From: Polytrichum commune | Taxonomy: Eukaryota > Streptophyta > Polytrichopsida > Polytrichales > Polytrichaceae | Reading direction: 5' to 3' | Length of the DNA stretch: 64,000 bases | Assembly: GCA_950295325.1 (NCBI GenBank) | Contig: OX485808.1 | Span: 29,222,527 to 29,286,526 of the forward strand | Shown: positions 1-9,255 of the stretch, in pieces | Layout of the letters: each line of letters starts with the position of its first letter | How positions within the stretch are numbered: position 1 is the stretch's first letter | Position numbers and translations under genes: made by a program | Notes under the pieces: generated by a model | What the model was told of the DNA's origin: nothing | Seen by the model: the letters and a program-made list of their open reading frames with translations, nothing else | Databases searched by the model: none

Positions 1-1200
1 TGAGTATGTTGTGGTTGACTTGGTGGAGTGCTATTTATAATGTAGAAAGTTTGTCATTAGAAAAACCCAACCGTTGAAGAATGTTGTTAGCTTAGATCGA
101 TATGTAGGGGCACCTTCTTCATGCATGTACAAGAAGAGAAGAGTAGATTAAGACCTTTCTTCCCATTGAGTGTGCTTGTCAGCCTGAAGAATATTTTGAC
201 CAAATAACTTGCAGGTGCAGGTGCAATAATTTCCGTGAATTGGAGCATGGCTACAAGCGTTGCAATTATGGTGAAAGGAACCTTTGGGGTTGTTGTCACT
301 GCTACTGTTGATACATAATTGAAGGTTTGTTTTTACCTTTGATGTTGCCACTACATTTCTGCCCACTACTTATGGGTAGTCTATATATAAGACACGTGCC
401 TCTCTTTCATTTATAGTGTTTATGAGGAGTTCAATTGGTGTGTTGAGAGTGTTTGTTGGACGAAAATGCAGCAGGGTGGCTAATGTTGTGGATTGTTCCT
501 GGTATAACTTTTGTTAATATCGGTTGTTACTATGGACGTACTAGATCATTATTTTTCTTTGTCAGTAATAGGCTTCTCCTCGAGGTTTGAACATGGCTGG
601 GTTTGCTATACATTATCAATGATCTGTAGAGTGTAGATACCGAAAGTTGTAAGTTGGGAATATTTATTTGTCAATTAGTTCTCATTACAAATTGCAAACA
701 AATAATCAAGTTCTCACAGCTAACCTCCATAGTGAATTGTGAATACTAAATTTGTGACCAATGTCGTGTACTTTCAAGAGCTGAGATCATTGGTTGTGGA
801 GGAACCGAAAAGTGAAGTAGCAATGTTTGAAGCAACTTGATGCTTTCTTGCCTTTAATAAAAAGGGAATTCTTTTGATTAGGTCAGAGAAATTGTGGCCG
901 CAGATGCGTATTTTCAAGAGCTAGAATCATTGGTTTGTGGGAAAACCAACATTGAATGTTTGAACTTGGGTGTTCCAATTGTATAGCAACTTGATACTTT
1001 CTTGCCTTTAGGGAAAGGGGATATGTTTTTTAATCAAGTGAGAGATTATTCGTGGGGCCTTTTTCATGGAGGTATGGATATCAACGTACAAACGCGATTG
1101 ATTGTTCATTTTTGCATGAGTATTAATAGTATGACATGGCAATCAATTCGTAGATCCCATGTGGCTCTAATTCTTTCCATCCTTTTTGTTTCGTATGCAG
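1..1200 (+). other. 5' flank and probable leader/intron of NLR copy 1
   Basis: This stretch has no convincing coding region. It aligns throughout with 27463-28432 upstream of the second NLR copy, so it belongs to the duplicated block. A pyrimidine tract ending in GTATGCAG at 1193-1200 looks like a splice acceptor directly before the kinase exon, which suggests a 5' leader exon and an intron here. About 130 bases near 900-1110 are absent from copy 2. A small minus-strand Cys/His-containing ORF (148-366) is shared by both copies but matches nothing I recognise. Confidence 0.5.
382..398 (+). promoter_or_regulatory. Candidate TATA box followed by a G-box
   Basis: TATATATAA at 382-390 is followed at once by CACGTG at 393-398. 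The position, about 0.8 kb before the first coding exon, fits a promoter with a leader intron. The equivalent site of copy 2 (27843-27851) reads TATATTTAA and has lost the CACGTG core. CACGTG is a known bZIP/bHLH binding site; its use here is inferred. Confidence 0.35.
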
Positions 1201-1203
1201 GAT

Positions 1204-2871
1204 ATGATGGATGATGAATCCAATATTCTAGGGCTTTGTATATGCAATACCAACTACATACAACAACTTGTGCACGAGGGTGGTGCCAAGTTTGCATTGA
1301 ATCAAAGTCAATGCACATGTCTTGGGCAAACGCTTGAACAAATCACCAGAAATATAGCCAATATTTTCTCCCATGCTAATGAGTTTCTTAGCAACTGTGA
1401 CTTGCTTTTGAGAGAGTTGTTTCGAATTATTGACAGGGCCAAGCTATTGGTACAAGAATGCTATGGTGAGAAATGGTGGCATGCAGCATTGCTCCAAATC
1501 CACAATGAAGAGGCGTTCCAAGACTTGTTTAGGGATCTCATATCGTGTCATGATAATATTTATCAACACCTAAAAGGCCAATGGGTTGGACAGTTGGACC
1601 AATTTAGGAATGATCTGAGTTTCTCATTAAGCACCATGAGTGAACGAGGAGTTGAAGATCATCGTGTATTGGTGAGGCGATTACAAGCATCCGTAGAATC
1701 AAGGCCTTCATCCTCCACAAACAAGGACCTTGAGGAGGAGTTTACAATTGCAGCATACTTGTTGAAAAGATATGATAATCAACTGAACTATGTAAATGGT
1801 TACCACCATGTGGAGGTTGATGCACAATTGGGTTGGGGACGCTCAATCTCACTTGCAAGTGGTGCGTTTGGGAGTGTAGAGAAAACAACTTGGTTTGGTT
1901 TGCCTTGTGCAAAGAAAATGCAAGTTTTGGGTGAAGGATTGGAAGATGGGGATAAAATCTTTAAGAGAGAGGTTGGCATACTTGCAAGTGTCAATCATCC
2001 AAATGTCGTCAAGTTCATATGTTGTTGCCGAAAGCAAGAGGAACGCAAATGTTTCATTGCTATGGAGCTTTTGGACACAAGCTTGGAGGATTTGATCGAA
2101 GAGGTATCAAATGGCGGAACAAGGACACCCTTCCCAATTCAAGTAGCCATGGACATCATCATACAAATCGCCAAGGGCATGAGCTATCTACATGAGAAAA
2201 AAATTACGCATCGGGATTTAAAACCCGCCAATGTATTGGTGCGTAAGACCATGGTTGACAAATCATTCAAGGACAACTATGTGAATGTGAAGTTGGCCGA
2301 CTTTGGGCTTTCGAAAATGGATGTGTATAGCAACATTTCAAAGGAATTAAGCCAAGGTATAGGGTCAAGGTTGTACAAAGCACCAGAGTTATTCCAAAAC
2401 AACAAACGAAAAAGAGAGAACATGTATTCTCTAGTGGAAAAAGTGAATGCACATGAAGCCGATGTATATAGCTTTGGTGTGATGTGTGCAACAATACTAT
2501 CAGGAAAAAAACCATTTGAAGGCGATGATCATGATCTTCCTACAAGGCTAAGGTCAGGTGAGAGGCCACAGGTGCCTGAAGATTGTCCGGAGGCTTTGGT
2601 CTCCTTGATCAATGAATGTTGGTCATTAGACCGAACAAAGAGACCCATATTCAAGGAGATTTGCTTAACATTGGAAGTTTTGAGAAGCTCCATTTTAAGG
2701 GGAGATGTTGTACTTAGAAATCAAGAGGTGAAACATGAGACCACCGTGTTTAAAAGGATTTCAAATTTACCTCACAACATCATGTACACTCTCAAACGCT
2801 TTTGGAGGACATCAACTTTGGATGGGAGTGAAGCTAATGAGGCCCATAATACAAGTCAAATTCATGACAAG
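1204..2871 (+). CDS. NLR copy 1, exon encoding N-terminal helical region and Ser/Thr kinase
   Basis: First recognised coding exon of a kinase-NBS-LRR receptor. An ATG lies just after a GTATGCAG acceptor; an earlier in-frame ATG at 1195 is possible if no splice occurs. Residues 1-200 are helical with no motif I can name with certainty; they could be a HeLo/DUF1221-like bundle as in plant MLKL proteins. The kinase follows, with glycine loop LASGAFGSV (about residue 216), lysine in CAKKM, catalytic HRDLKPAN (about 336), DFG (about 366) and APE (about 393), so all catalytic residues are present. Without splicing the frame stops at 2904. A donor AAG|GTATCA at 2871/2872 joins in phase 0 to the NBS exon at 3126, across a 254-bp intron. 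Such proteins are intracellular immune receptors; the kinase substrate is unknown. Confidence 0.82.
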
Positions 2872-3125
2872 GTATCAATCCTAACTATATATGGAATAGT
2901 TTAGATAATAGTTTACATGAAATTTGGAATGGGCTCAAAATATAATCAATTTATCTCGTCAAATATTGGACCCAAATGCAATTTTGTAATCTTATTAAGA
3001 GTAGTGTATTTGTCTAAGTGAGATAATCAGAATACTTTGATGGCATTCATAGAAATCATACTCTTTTGCATTTATTGTAACCCATTTTTGAAACCAATAT
3101 CTAATATCGAATTTTGGATCTATAG

Positions 3126-4247
3126 GGTTTTCAAGTTTTTGCACCATCGTCATGGGCAAACCGAATACTTCCATCACAAGTGCGGTCCACACATTCACTA
3201 CCGTCACTCCCGATTCATTTTGTCAATATTGATAAAAAAATCTCAAACGTGTTATTTCAACTAAATTCTAATCATATTCTAGGCATCGTCGGGATGGGTG
3301 GAAGTGGAAAGACCACTTTGACAAAGGCCATTCTTCATCGTGTGCATCAAGACTTTGAAGCAACAAGCTTTGTGGCAAACATGAGAGACTCCAAAAATGT
3401 TTTGGATATACAAACACAATTGTTGAAGGATCTCAACTACACGAGCTCCATATCCACCATAGAAGAGGGGTTCAAGTGCTTACAAAACATATTTGAGAAG
3501 AAGAAGGTCTTTGTTGTCTTTGATGATGTTGCCTCTGAAGAACAACTCCATGGGCTAGTTTCGTCTACGTGGTTGTTTGCTAACGGTAGCAAGATCATTG
3601 CCACAAGTCGAAATTGGCAAGACTTAAAAACAACTTGTGTTTCACACACTGGAAAGATGGACATGGAGTTATTGGACGAAGATGAAGCAAAGGAGCTATT
3701 CTACAAGCATGCATTTTCTCATCAACAACCTCAAGGGCTGCAATTTGAAGAAGTTGCAAATAAAGTCATCGAAGCATGTGGTGGATTGCCTTTGAGCTTG
3801 GAAGTATTGGGAGGTTATTTGTGTGGAGTTAAATGGCTTAGGGTATGGCAAGAAGCATTGCAAAGACTACAGAAGGGAAAATGCCTTGGTGGTAGTTGGG
3901 ATAACGAAAGGATATGGAGAACGTTGAGGATAAGCTACGACAATTTGGATGAAGAAGAGAAGAACATGTTTTTGGACATTGCTTGTTTTTTTTGTCGTGA
4001 TGTTCTCGAGGAAGGGATGCAAGAAGAGAAGGCGTTGACAATATGGGATTCTGATGATAGTAATGCCCATTCAGCACTTTTGAATCTCATGGACCGAAGT
4101 CTTGTGCGGATCGATTCGGATGGGATGTTGGCAATGCATGATCATTTACGTGACATGGGACGTATGATAGCATGCAAAGAGCATATTGGAGGACAAAGAA
4201 TTTGGAATATGGATGAGTTGGAGCCCACCAAATCCGATGCATGCATG
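3126..4247 (+). CDS. NLR copy 1, NB-ARC exon
   Basis: This exon encodes a complete nucleotide-binding switch domain. The acceptor CTATAG|GG at 3125 opens it in phase 0. The motifs in order are P-loop GMGGSGKTTLTKA, RNBS-A SFVANMRDSKNV, kinase-2 VFVVFDDV, RNBS-B GSKIIATSR, GLPL CGGLPLSLEVLGG, RNBS-D MFLDIACFF and MHD AMHDHLRDMGRM. The RNBS-A and FLDIACFF forms resemble the TIR-NLR type rather than the coiled-coil type, although no TIR domain is present and a kinase replaces it. The exon ends at GCATG|GTAAATG (4247), again in phase 0, and joins 4460 across a 212-bp intron; the unspliced frame stops at 4325. NB-ARC domains bind ADP/ATP and drive receptor oligomerisation. This copy has no lesion. 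Confidence 0.88.
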
Positions 4248-4459
4248 GTAAATGAATATTCATCACATTTGTTGAGTTTCATTATCATAAAACTATCGGT
4301 TTTAATGAAATTTAATTTGCACTAATAGGATTTGTTGAGGAGAAGAATGTGGGAAGTAAATCTATTTGATTTGCAGTGTTTTAATCTACTCATAGAGTAT
4401 GACAAATGCACGCACTTAAAGGATTGCCATAACAATGTTTTGTATCGTGGTTGATGCAG

Positions 4460-6385
4460 ATGATACAAAATGTGGAAGGTCTTTATACGGATGGATCTCG
4501 TTGTAATTACAACATGATAACAACTTTGGATATGGCTAACATAAGGCTTTTGCATATGAAGGATTGTGAAAACTTGGATTGTTTGTACAAAACAATGAAG
4601 AATGCGAGTAAATTGAGGTGGATGCGGATAAATATGTATTGTGAAAAAATCGAAGAGCTGCAACCATCATTTTTCATTCCATTCAAACAATTGTGTGTGT
4701 TGGAGATGAAAGGGTTTCTGCATTTGGAACACCTTCCAAGTGAAATTGGTATGCTTGAGATGTTAAATTATCTTACCTTGATTTTTTGGACGGGATTGGA
4801 ATTCCTACCAGAGACATTGGGCAACTTGACTTCCTTGGTTGAATTGAACCTGAGTGGTTGCTGGAGTTTGAAGGAATTACCGGAGACATTGGGCAACTTG
4901 ATTTCATTGGTTAAATTGGAAATGATTAATTGCATGGACTTGGAGAAATTACCGGACACATTGGGCAACTTGACTTCATTGCTTAAATTGGACATGATTG
5001 GTTGCTCGAGCTTGCAGGTATTGCCAGACACATTGGGCAACTTGACTTCATTGGTTGAATTGTACTTGAGTGGTTGCTCAAACTTGGAAGAATTACCGGA
5101 GACATTGGGCAACTTGACTTCATTGGTTGAATTGTACTTGAATGGTTGGTCGTACTTGGGAGAATTACCGGAGACATTGGGCAACTTGACTTCATTGGTT
5201 GAATTGAGCATGAGTGGTTGGTCTGACTTGGAGGAATTACCAGACACATTGGGCAATTTGTCTTCATTGGTTGAATTGAACATGTCTGGTTGCTCATGCT
5301 TGAAGGAATTACCGGACACATTGGGCAACTTGAGTTCATTGGTTAAATTGGACATGAGTGATTGCTCGAGCTTGAAGGGGTTACCGGAGACATTGGGCAA
5401 ATTGACTTCATTGGTTGAATTGCACATGAGTGGTATCTCGAGCTTGAAAGAATTACCGGAGACATTGGGCAACTTGACTTCATTGGTTGAATTGCACATG
5501 AGTGATTTCTCGAGCTGGAAGGAGTTACCGGAGACATTGGGCAACTTGACTTCATTGGTTCAATTGCACATTAGTGATTGCTTGAGATTGGAGGAATTAC
5601 CAAAGATATTGGGCAACTTGACTTTATTGGTTGAATTGGACATGGGTCGTTGCGAGAGCTTGAAGGAATTACCGGAGACATTGGGCAACTTGACTTCATT
5701 GGTTTATTTGAATATGGGGCTTTGCTCTGGGTTGGAGGTATTACCGGAGACATTGGGCAACTTGACTTCATTGGTTGAATTGCAGATGAGTGGTTGCTCA
5801 AGCTTGAAGGAATTACCGGAGACATTGGGCAACTTGACTTCATTGGTTAAATTGGACATGAGTCGTTGCCGGAGCTTGAAGGAATTACCGAAGACATTGG
5901 GCAACTTGACTTCATTGGTTAAATTGGACATGAGTTATTGCTCGAGCTTGAAGGAGTTACCGGACACATTGGGCAACTTGACTTCATTGGTTGAATTGCA
6001 CATGAGTGGTTTCTCAAGCTTGAAAGAATTACCGGAGACATTGGGCAACTTGACTTCATTGGTTGAAATGTCTTTTAGGTGGTGCCAGAGCTTGAAGGAA
6101 TTACCGGAGACATTGGGGAACTTGAGTTCATTGGTTAGATTGGACATGAGTTATGGCAAGAGCTTGAAGGTATTACCGGAGACATTGGGCAACTTGACTT
6201 CATTGGTTAAATTGGACATGAGTGGTTGCGAGAGCTTGAAGGTATTACCGGAGACATTGGGCAACTTGACTTCATTGGTTAAATTGGACATGAGATTTTG
6301 CTGGAGCTTGAAGGAGTTACCAGAGACATTGCGGGAGCTTGAAGGAATTACCAGAGACATTGGGCAATTTGACTCCATTTGTTGA
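4460..6385 (+). CDS. NLR copy 1, leucine-rich-repeat exon (21 near-identical 24-aa repeats)
   Basis: The C-terminal recognition domain begins after acceptor GATGCAG at 4459, in phase 0 with the NBS exon. About 110 residues of divergent LRR lead into a tandem array from about 4800 to 6330. The unit is 72 bp / 24 residues with consensus LPETLGNLTSLVELDMSG followed by CxSLKE. I count 21 full units plus a broken one. The scaffold (LP.TLGNLTSLV.L) is almost constant, while positions on the predicted exposed face (after LV, and around the Cys) vary. The frame ends at 6385, where a partial repeat shifts phase; LRR-like DNA continues out of frame beyond. The repeats probably arose by unequal exchange within the array. 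Confidence 0.85.
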   Translation: MIQNVEGLYTDGSRCNYNMITTLDMANIRLLHMKDCENLDCLYKTMKNASKLRWMRINMYCEKIEELQPSFFIPFKQLCVLEMKGFLHLEHLPSEIGMLEMLNYLTLIFWTGLEFLPETLGNLTSLVELNLSGCWSLKELPETLGNLISLVKLEMINCMDLEKLPDTLGNLTSLLKLDMIGCSSLQVLPDTLGNLTSLVELYLSGCSNLEELPETLGNLTSLVELYLNGWSYLGELPETLGNLTSLVELSMSGWSDLEELPDTLGNLSSLVELNMSGCSCLKELPDTLGNLSSLVKLDMSDCSSLKGLPETLGKLTSLVELHMSGISSLKELPETLGNLTSLVELHMSDFSSWKELPETLGNLTSLVQLHISDCLRLEELPKILGNLTLLVELDMGRCESLKELPETLGNLTSLVYLNMGLCSGLEVLPETLGNLTSLVELQMSGCSSLKELPETLGNLTSLVKLDMSRCRSLKELPKTLGNLTSLVKLDMSYCSSLKELPDTLGNLTSLVELHMSGFSSLKELPETLGNLTSLVEMSFRWCQSLKELPETLGNLSSLVRLDMSYGKSLKVLPETLGNLTSLVKLDMSGCESLKVLPETLGNLTSLVKLDMRFCWSLKELPETLRELEGITRDIGQFDSIC

Positions 6386-6700
6386 ATTGTAGATAAGTGG
6401 TTGCTCGAGGTTGAAGGAATTACCAGAGACATTAGGCAACTTGAATTCATTGGTTTCTTGGATGATAAATTTGACTGAATTACTGGATATATAAGGGAAA
6501 TTGACTTTATTCGGTATATTGAACTTGAGTGGTCCTAATTATCATTGGAATTAATAGAGACATTGGAAAATTAGATTTTATTTGTAGCATTGAACCTGAG
6601 CGGGTGCCAGAAATTTAATGAATTGTCCAAGGCGTTGGGCAATTTAACTTCATTGGTTAGTGTGAGCCATTCAAACTGTTCACGATTTGAGTTAAGGCTC
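6386..6700 (+). pseudogene. Degenerate LRR repeat DNA after the stop of NLR copy 1
   Basis: Units with recognisable repeat wording (GAAGGAATTACCAGAGACAT, CAACTTGAATTCATTGG) continue past the stop in other frames with growing decay, up to GGGCAATTTAACTTCATTGG near 6650. The original array was therefore longer, and its end was cut off by an indel inside a repeat (around 6330). Confidence 0.7.
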
Positions 6701-7188
6701 ATGGTCTATATAGATGTTGAGGTTAATTATTAGAAACATCCAATATATAGGTGGCTACAAGAATTTAGAAGATCCGCATGTGGATTCAAATTGTATAGGA
6801 GATTGGTATTAGGTCTAGATCAACCCGGGTTTGAATATAGTTGGTTGCATTGACAAATGCAATCTCAATTCAATTTGTGGTAAAAACAAAAAAAAATTGT
6901 AAGTGGATACAGAGAAGAATTTGCAACGCATGTATATTTAAAACCTTCTCAAATAATTTTTTACTGTTTAAGAGGCTTTGTATGTTTAGCCAACTTGAAT
7001 TAACCAAACCGCTTGTAATATGCGTTAAGGTTCGCGATCTAGGTAGAAAAAAAATTAGTGGTTAGAAATTAGATTTCGGTTTATTAGTAAGTATCTAGAC
7101 AATTAGACAATTGTTGAAGATGAAAATGAACGATGGCGTCGATCGGATAAACCATCAAGTGGATAAGGGCGTAACCATAAGATAGTGA

Positions 7189-9255
7189 TGTGAGCCCGAT
7201 GTTGTGCCCACAATTCATGTTAAACTTATAAAACACCAAAACATTAGAATTAGAATGTCTTGAGTTAATTAAGGATTAGATGGGGGTGTTGTTTGGAAGT
7301 TAGACCTTTGTTTTGTTAAGTTGTTGACTTGAGTTATTAAGCGCTAAAAAGTAAAAAACGAGTTAATTACGTTGATTAGAGTTAAGTGATGCCATACTCA
7401 AATGGTTTTAGGGTAAGGTTATGGTGTTGGGCCGAAAGTATTGTTCATTTGGGCTTAGGGAGCTGTTTGTTTTAAGAAGGGGGGTCTCATTGGGAAGTTG
7501 GATGAGGCAACTGCTGGATTTCCGGATCGGTGGAAGGGGGTCTTGGCAGGGAAATGAGCTCTCTCTCATTCTCTCAAGCTCTCTCAGAGACAGCACTAGT
7601 AGAAAACATGGTAAAAAAAAACCGCAGTCGTTTGTCCATTGCGGTTCTTTTGACCACCCTGATCTGCAGTCACTAAACGACTGCAGATTTTTCTTTTTTG
7701 GTTTACCAACTAAATTTTTAGGAATTTGGGGGCTTTTAATATATTGCTGAAAAGGTCTTGAAATAACCTTTCCAACGGTGTATTACATGCCCCCAAAATT
7801 TTAAAATTGTAGTCGTAAAACAAAAAACAAAAATCTGCAGTCCTTTAGTGACTGCAGATCAGGGTGGTCAAAAGAACCGCAATGGAAAAACGAATGCGGT
7901 TCTTTTTTACCATGTTTTCTACTAGTGCAGGGGCCGAGGGCGGAGCCCTGCGGAATTTCAGAATGCCAAGGTTCTCACTGAGTTGTCTTCGGTGACTAAG
8001 TGAGGTGGGGAGCGCTGATGAGGGATGAGCCCTGTGGCGATGGGGAGCGTTGGGATTCGGGGAGAATGAAGCTGCATTGCTTCCCTGGGTAGTGAACTCG
8101 GGCCGAATTCGGAGGCAAGATCTAAAGGCGCACTGGAGATGAGGGTAGCCGCGCCAGTGGCAAGCCTCAGTGCTTGAGGCACCTGCGGCCCGGGTGTGGA
8201 GCTAGTGAGAAAAGGTCGTTTTTCCGAGAGGTTCAGTTGCCACAGGTGCAAGAGTGCCGATCAAACTTGGAGTGGCGAATTCAGATTGCGAGGTCTGGAG
8301 CGCAACTGCTGCCCCGATAAGCAGGGATCACCTGTCAATCAATTTATTCTGAGACCTCCACGAATTCTGCACAGAGGTGATGAGGTTCAAACCCCCAGCC
8401 TAGCTCAAAGTTTGGTATTTGTCGCGACTGATGAGGGAGCGAGTTGGTGGGATCCTCAGGCTCCAACATTCATCACACTGCTCCAGCAAGGTGAGTAGTG
8501 ATGTCGTCACATGTGTGATATGCGGGATGAAAGGACGCAGCAGAGGGTGGAGAACACTCAAATTTCAGTAGCCACATTGCTACTTCACACTACAGGCCAA
8601 TATTCGATCTTTGGAAGAGTTGTGTCAAATTCTGCTGGGCGAACTGTGATTGGATCGACTGCCCTCGATCAGCTGGAGGGTTAGTCGGGACTTAGGCCAC
8701 ATTTCTGTTGGAAGTAAGGAGCGAGAGTAGGAGGGGAGTTGGCGTCCACTTTGGGAAGGTGACTGCTTTCTTGCTGAGTCGGAAGGGAGCTGGTCGACTG
8801 TGTTTGATAGCCACAGGGGTCCAATGATGGCTCGGTAAGCTAATTAGAGCAAGGGTTAGTGATGCAGGGTAGGGTTATTGGTAGAGAGGGCTTCGGTTAT
8901 TCACTGGAGTTGACGCTTGTGTGTGGTGTACCGGCAGCAAGGCTCAAATGAGGGTTATGATGAATGTAGCATTAACCACAAGCTAAAAATGCAATTAGAG
9001 GTGGTTTGGGATTATGGCCATTAGGTAGGATTTAATAGGGAATGCATAGATTTGAATGTGATTTTGGGTGGTGTGTAACCCAAGTGTTTGTAAACACTGG
9101 TGGTTAAATATAATAAAGAAGAGGTGTCAAGTGCACCAATTCATCATTTGGACTGGACCTAAGTTCCAATGGTTCATTAAGGCCAGTGGAGTTCATGTGA
9201 GCCGTGAGCTCTCACCCGGATTACGACGCACAAGGGTGGGGGTTTATGGCTGACA
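7189..9255. mobile_element. Solo LTR of a Gypsy family related to the intact element
   Basis: The segment starts TGTGAGCCC...GTGCCCACA and ends AAGGGTGGGGGTTTATGGCTGACA, closely resembling both ends of the intact 1813-bp LTRs at 31201 and 40203. It is flanked by the 5-bp duplication AGTGA (7184-7188 and 9256-9260) and is absent from the matching site in copy 2 (about 44380). Without the nested MITE it is about 1730 bp. There is no internal region, so this is a solo LTR left by LTR-LTR recombination. The interior has diverged, so it belongs to an older or sister family. Confidence 0.85.
7594..7927. mobile_element. CACTA-type MITE nested in the solo LTR
   Basis: A 334-bp foldback with termini CACTAGTAGAAAACATGGT and its reverse complement. 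The inverted arms extend for over 100 bp, including CTGCAGTCACTAAA. It is flanked by the 3-bp duplication CAG (7591-7593, 7928-7930), the usual CACTA footprint. It encodes nothing and is non-autonomous. Confidence 0.9.

Noticed and set aside
148-366. Cys/His-containing minus-strand ORF conserved at 27609-27827
   Set aside because: Conservation follows from the segmental duplication, and the spacing of Cys/His fits no zinc finger I know.
1186-2904. Kinase as a separate gene ending at 2904
   Set aside because: A phase-0 donor just before the stop and a phase-0 acceptor before the NBS exon, both preserved in copy 2, favour a fused gene; not fully excluded without transcripts.
4329-4355. A 27-bp micro-exon between the NBS and LRR exons of copy 1
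   Set aside because: It keeps phase in copy 1, but the matching 29-bp segment of copy 2 contains a stop; direct joining of 4247 to 4460 is simpler.
4800-6340. Regular tandem repeats as a possible CRISPR-like array
   Set aside because: The 72-bp units are continuous coding repeats with no spacers, in a eukaryotic gene.
4768-6450. Long minus-strand ORFs opposite the LRR array (also 42571-43562)
   Set aside because: They are reverse-frame shadows of the 72-bp repeat; the plus frame has the LRR signature, splice sites and conservation.
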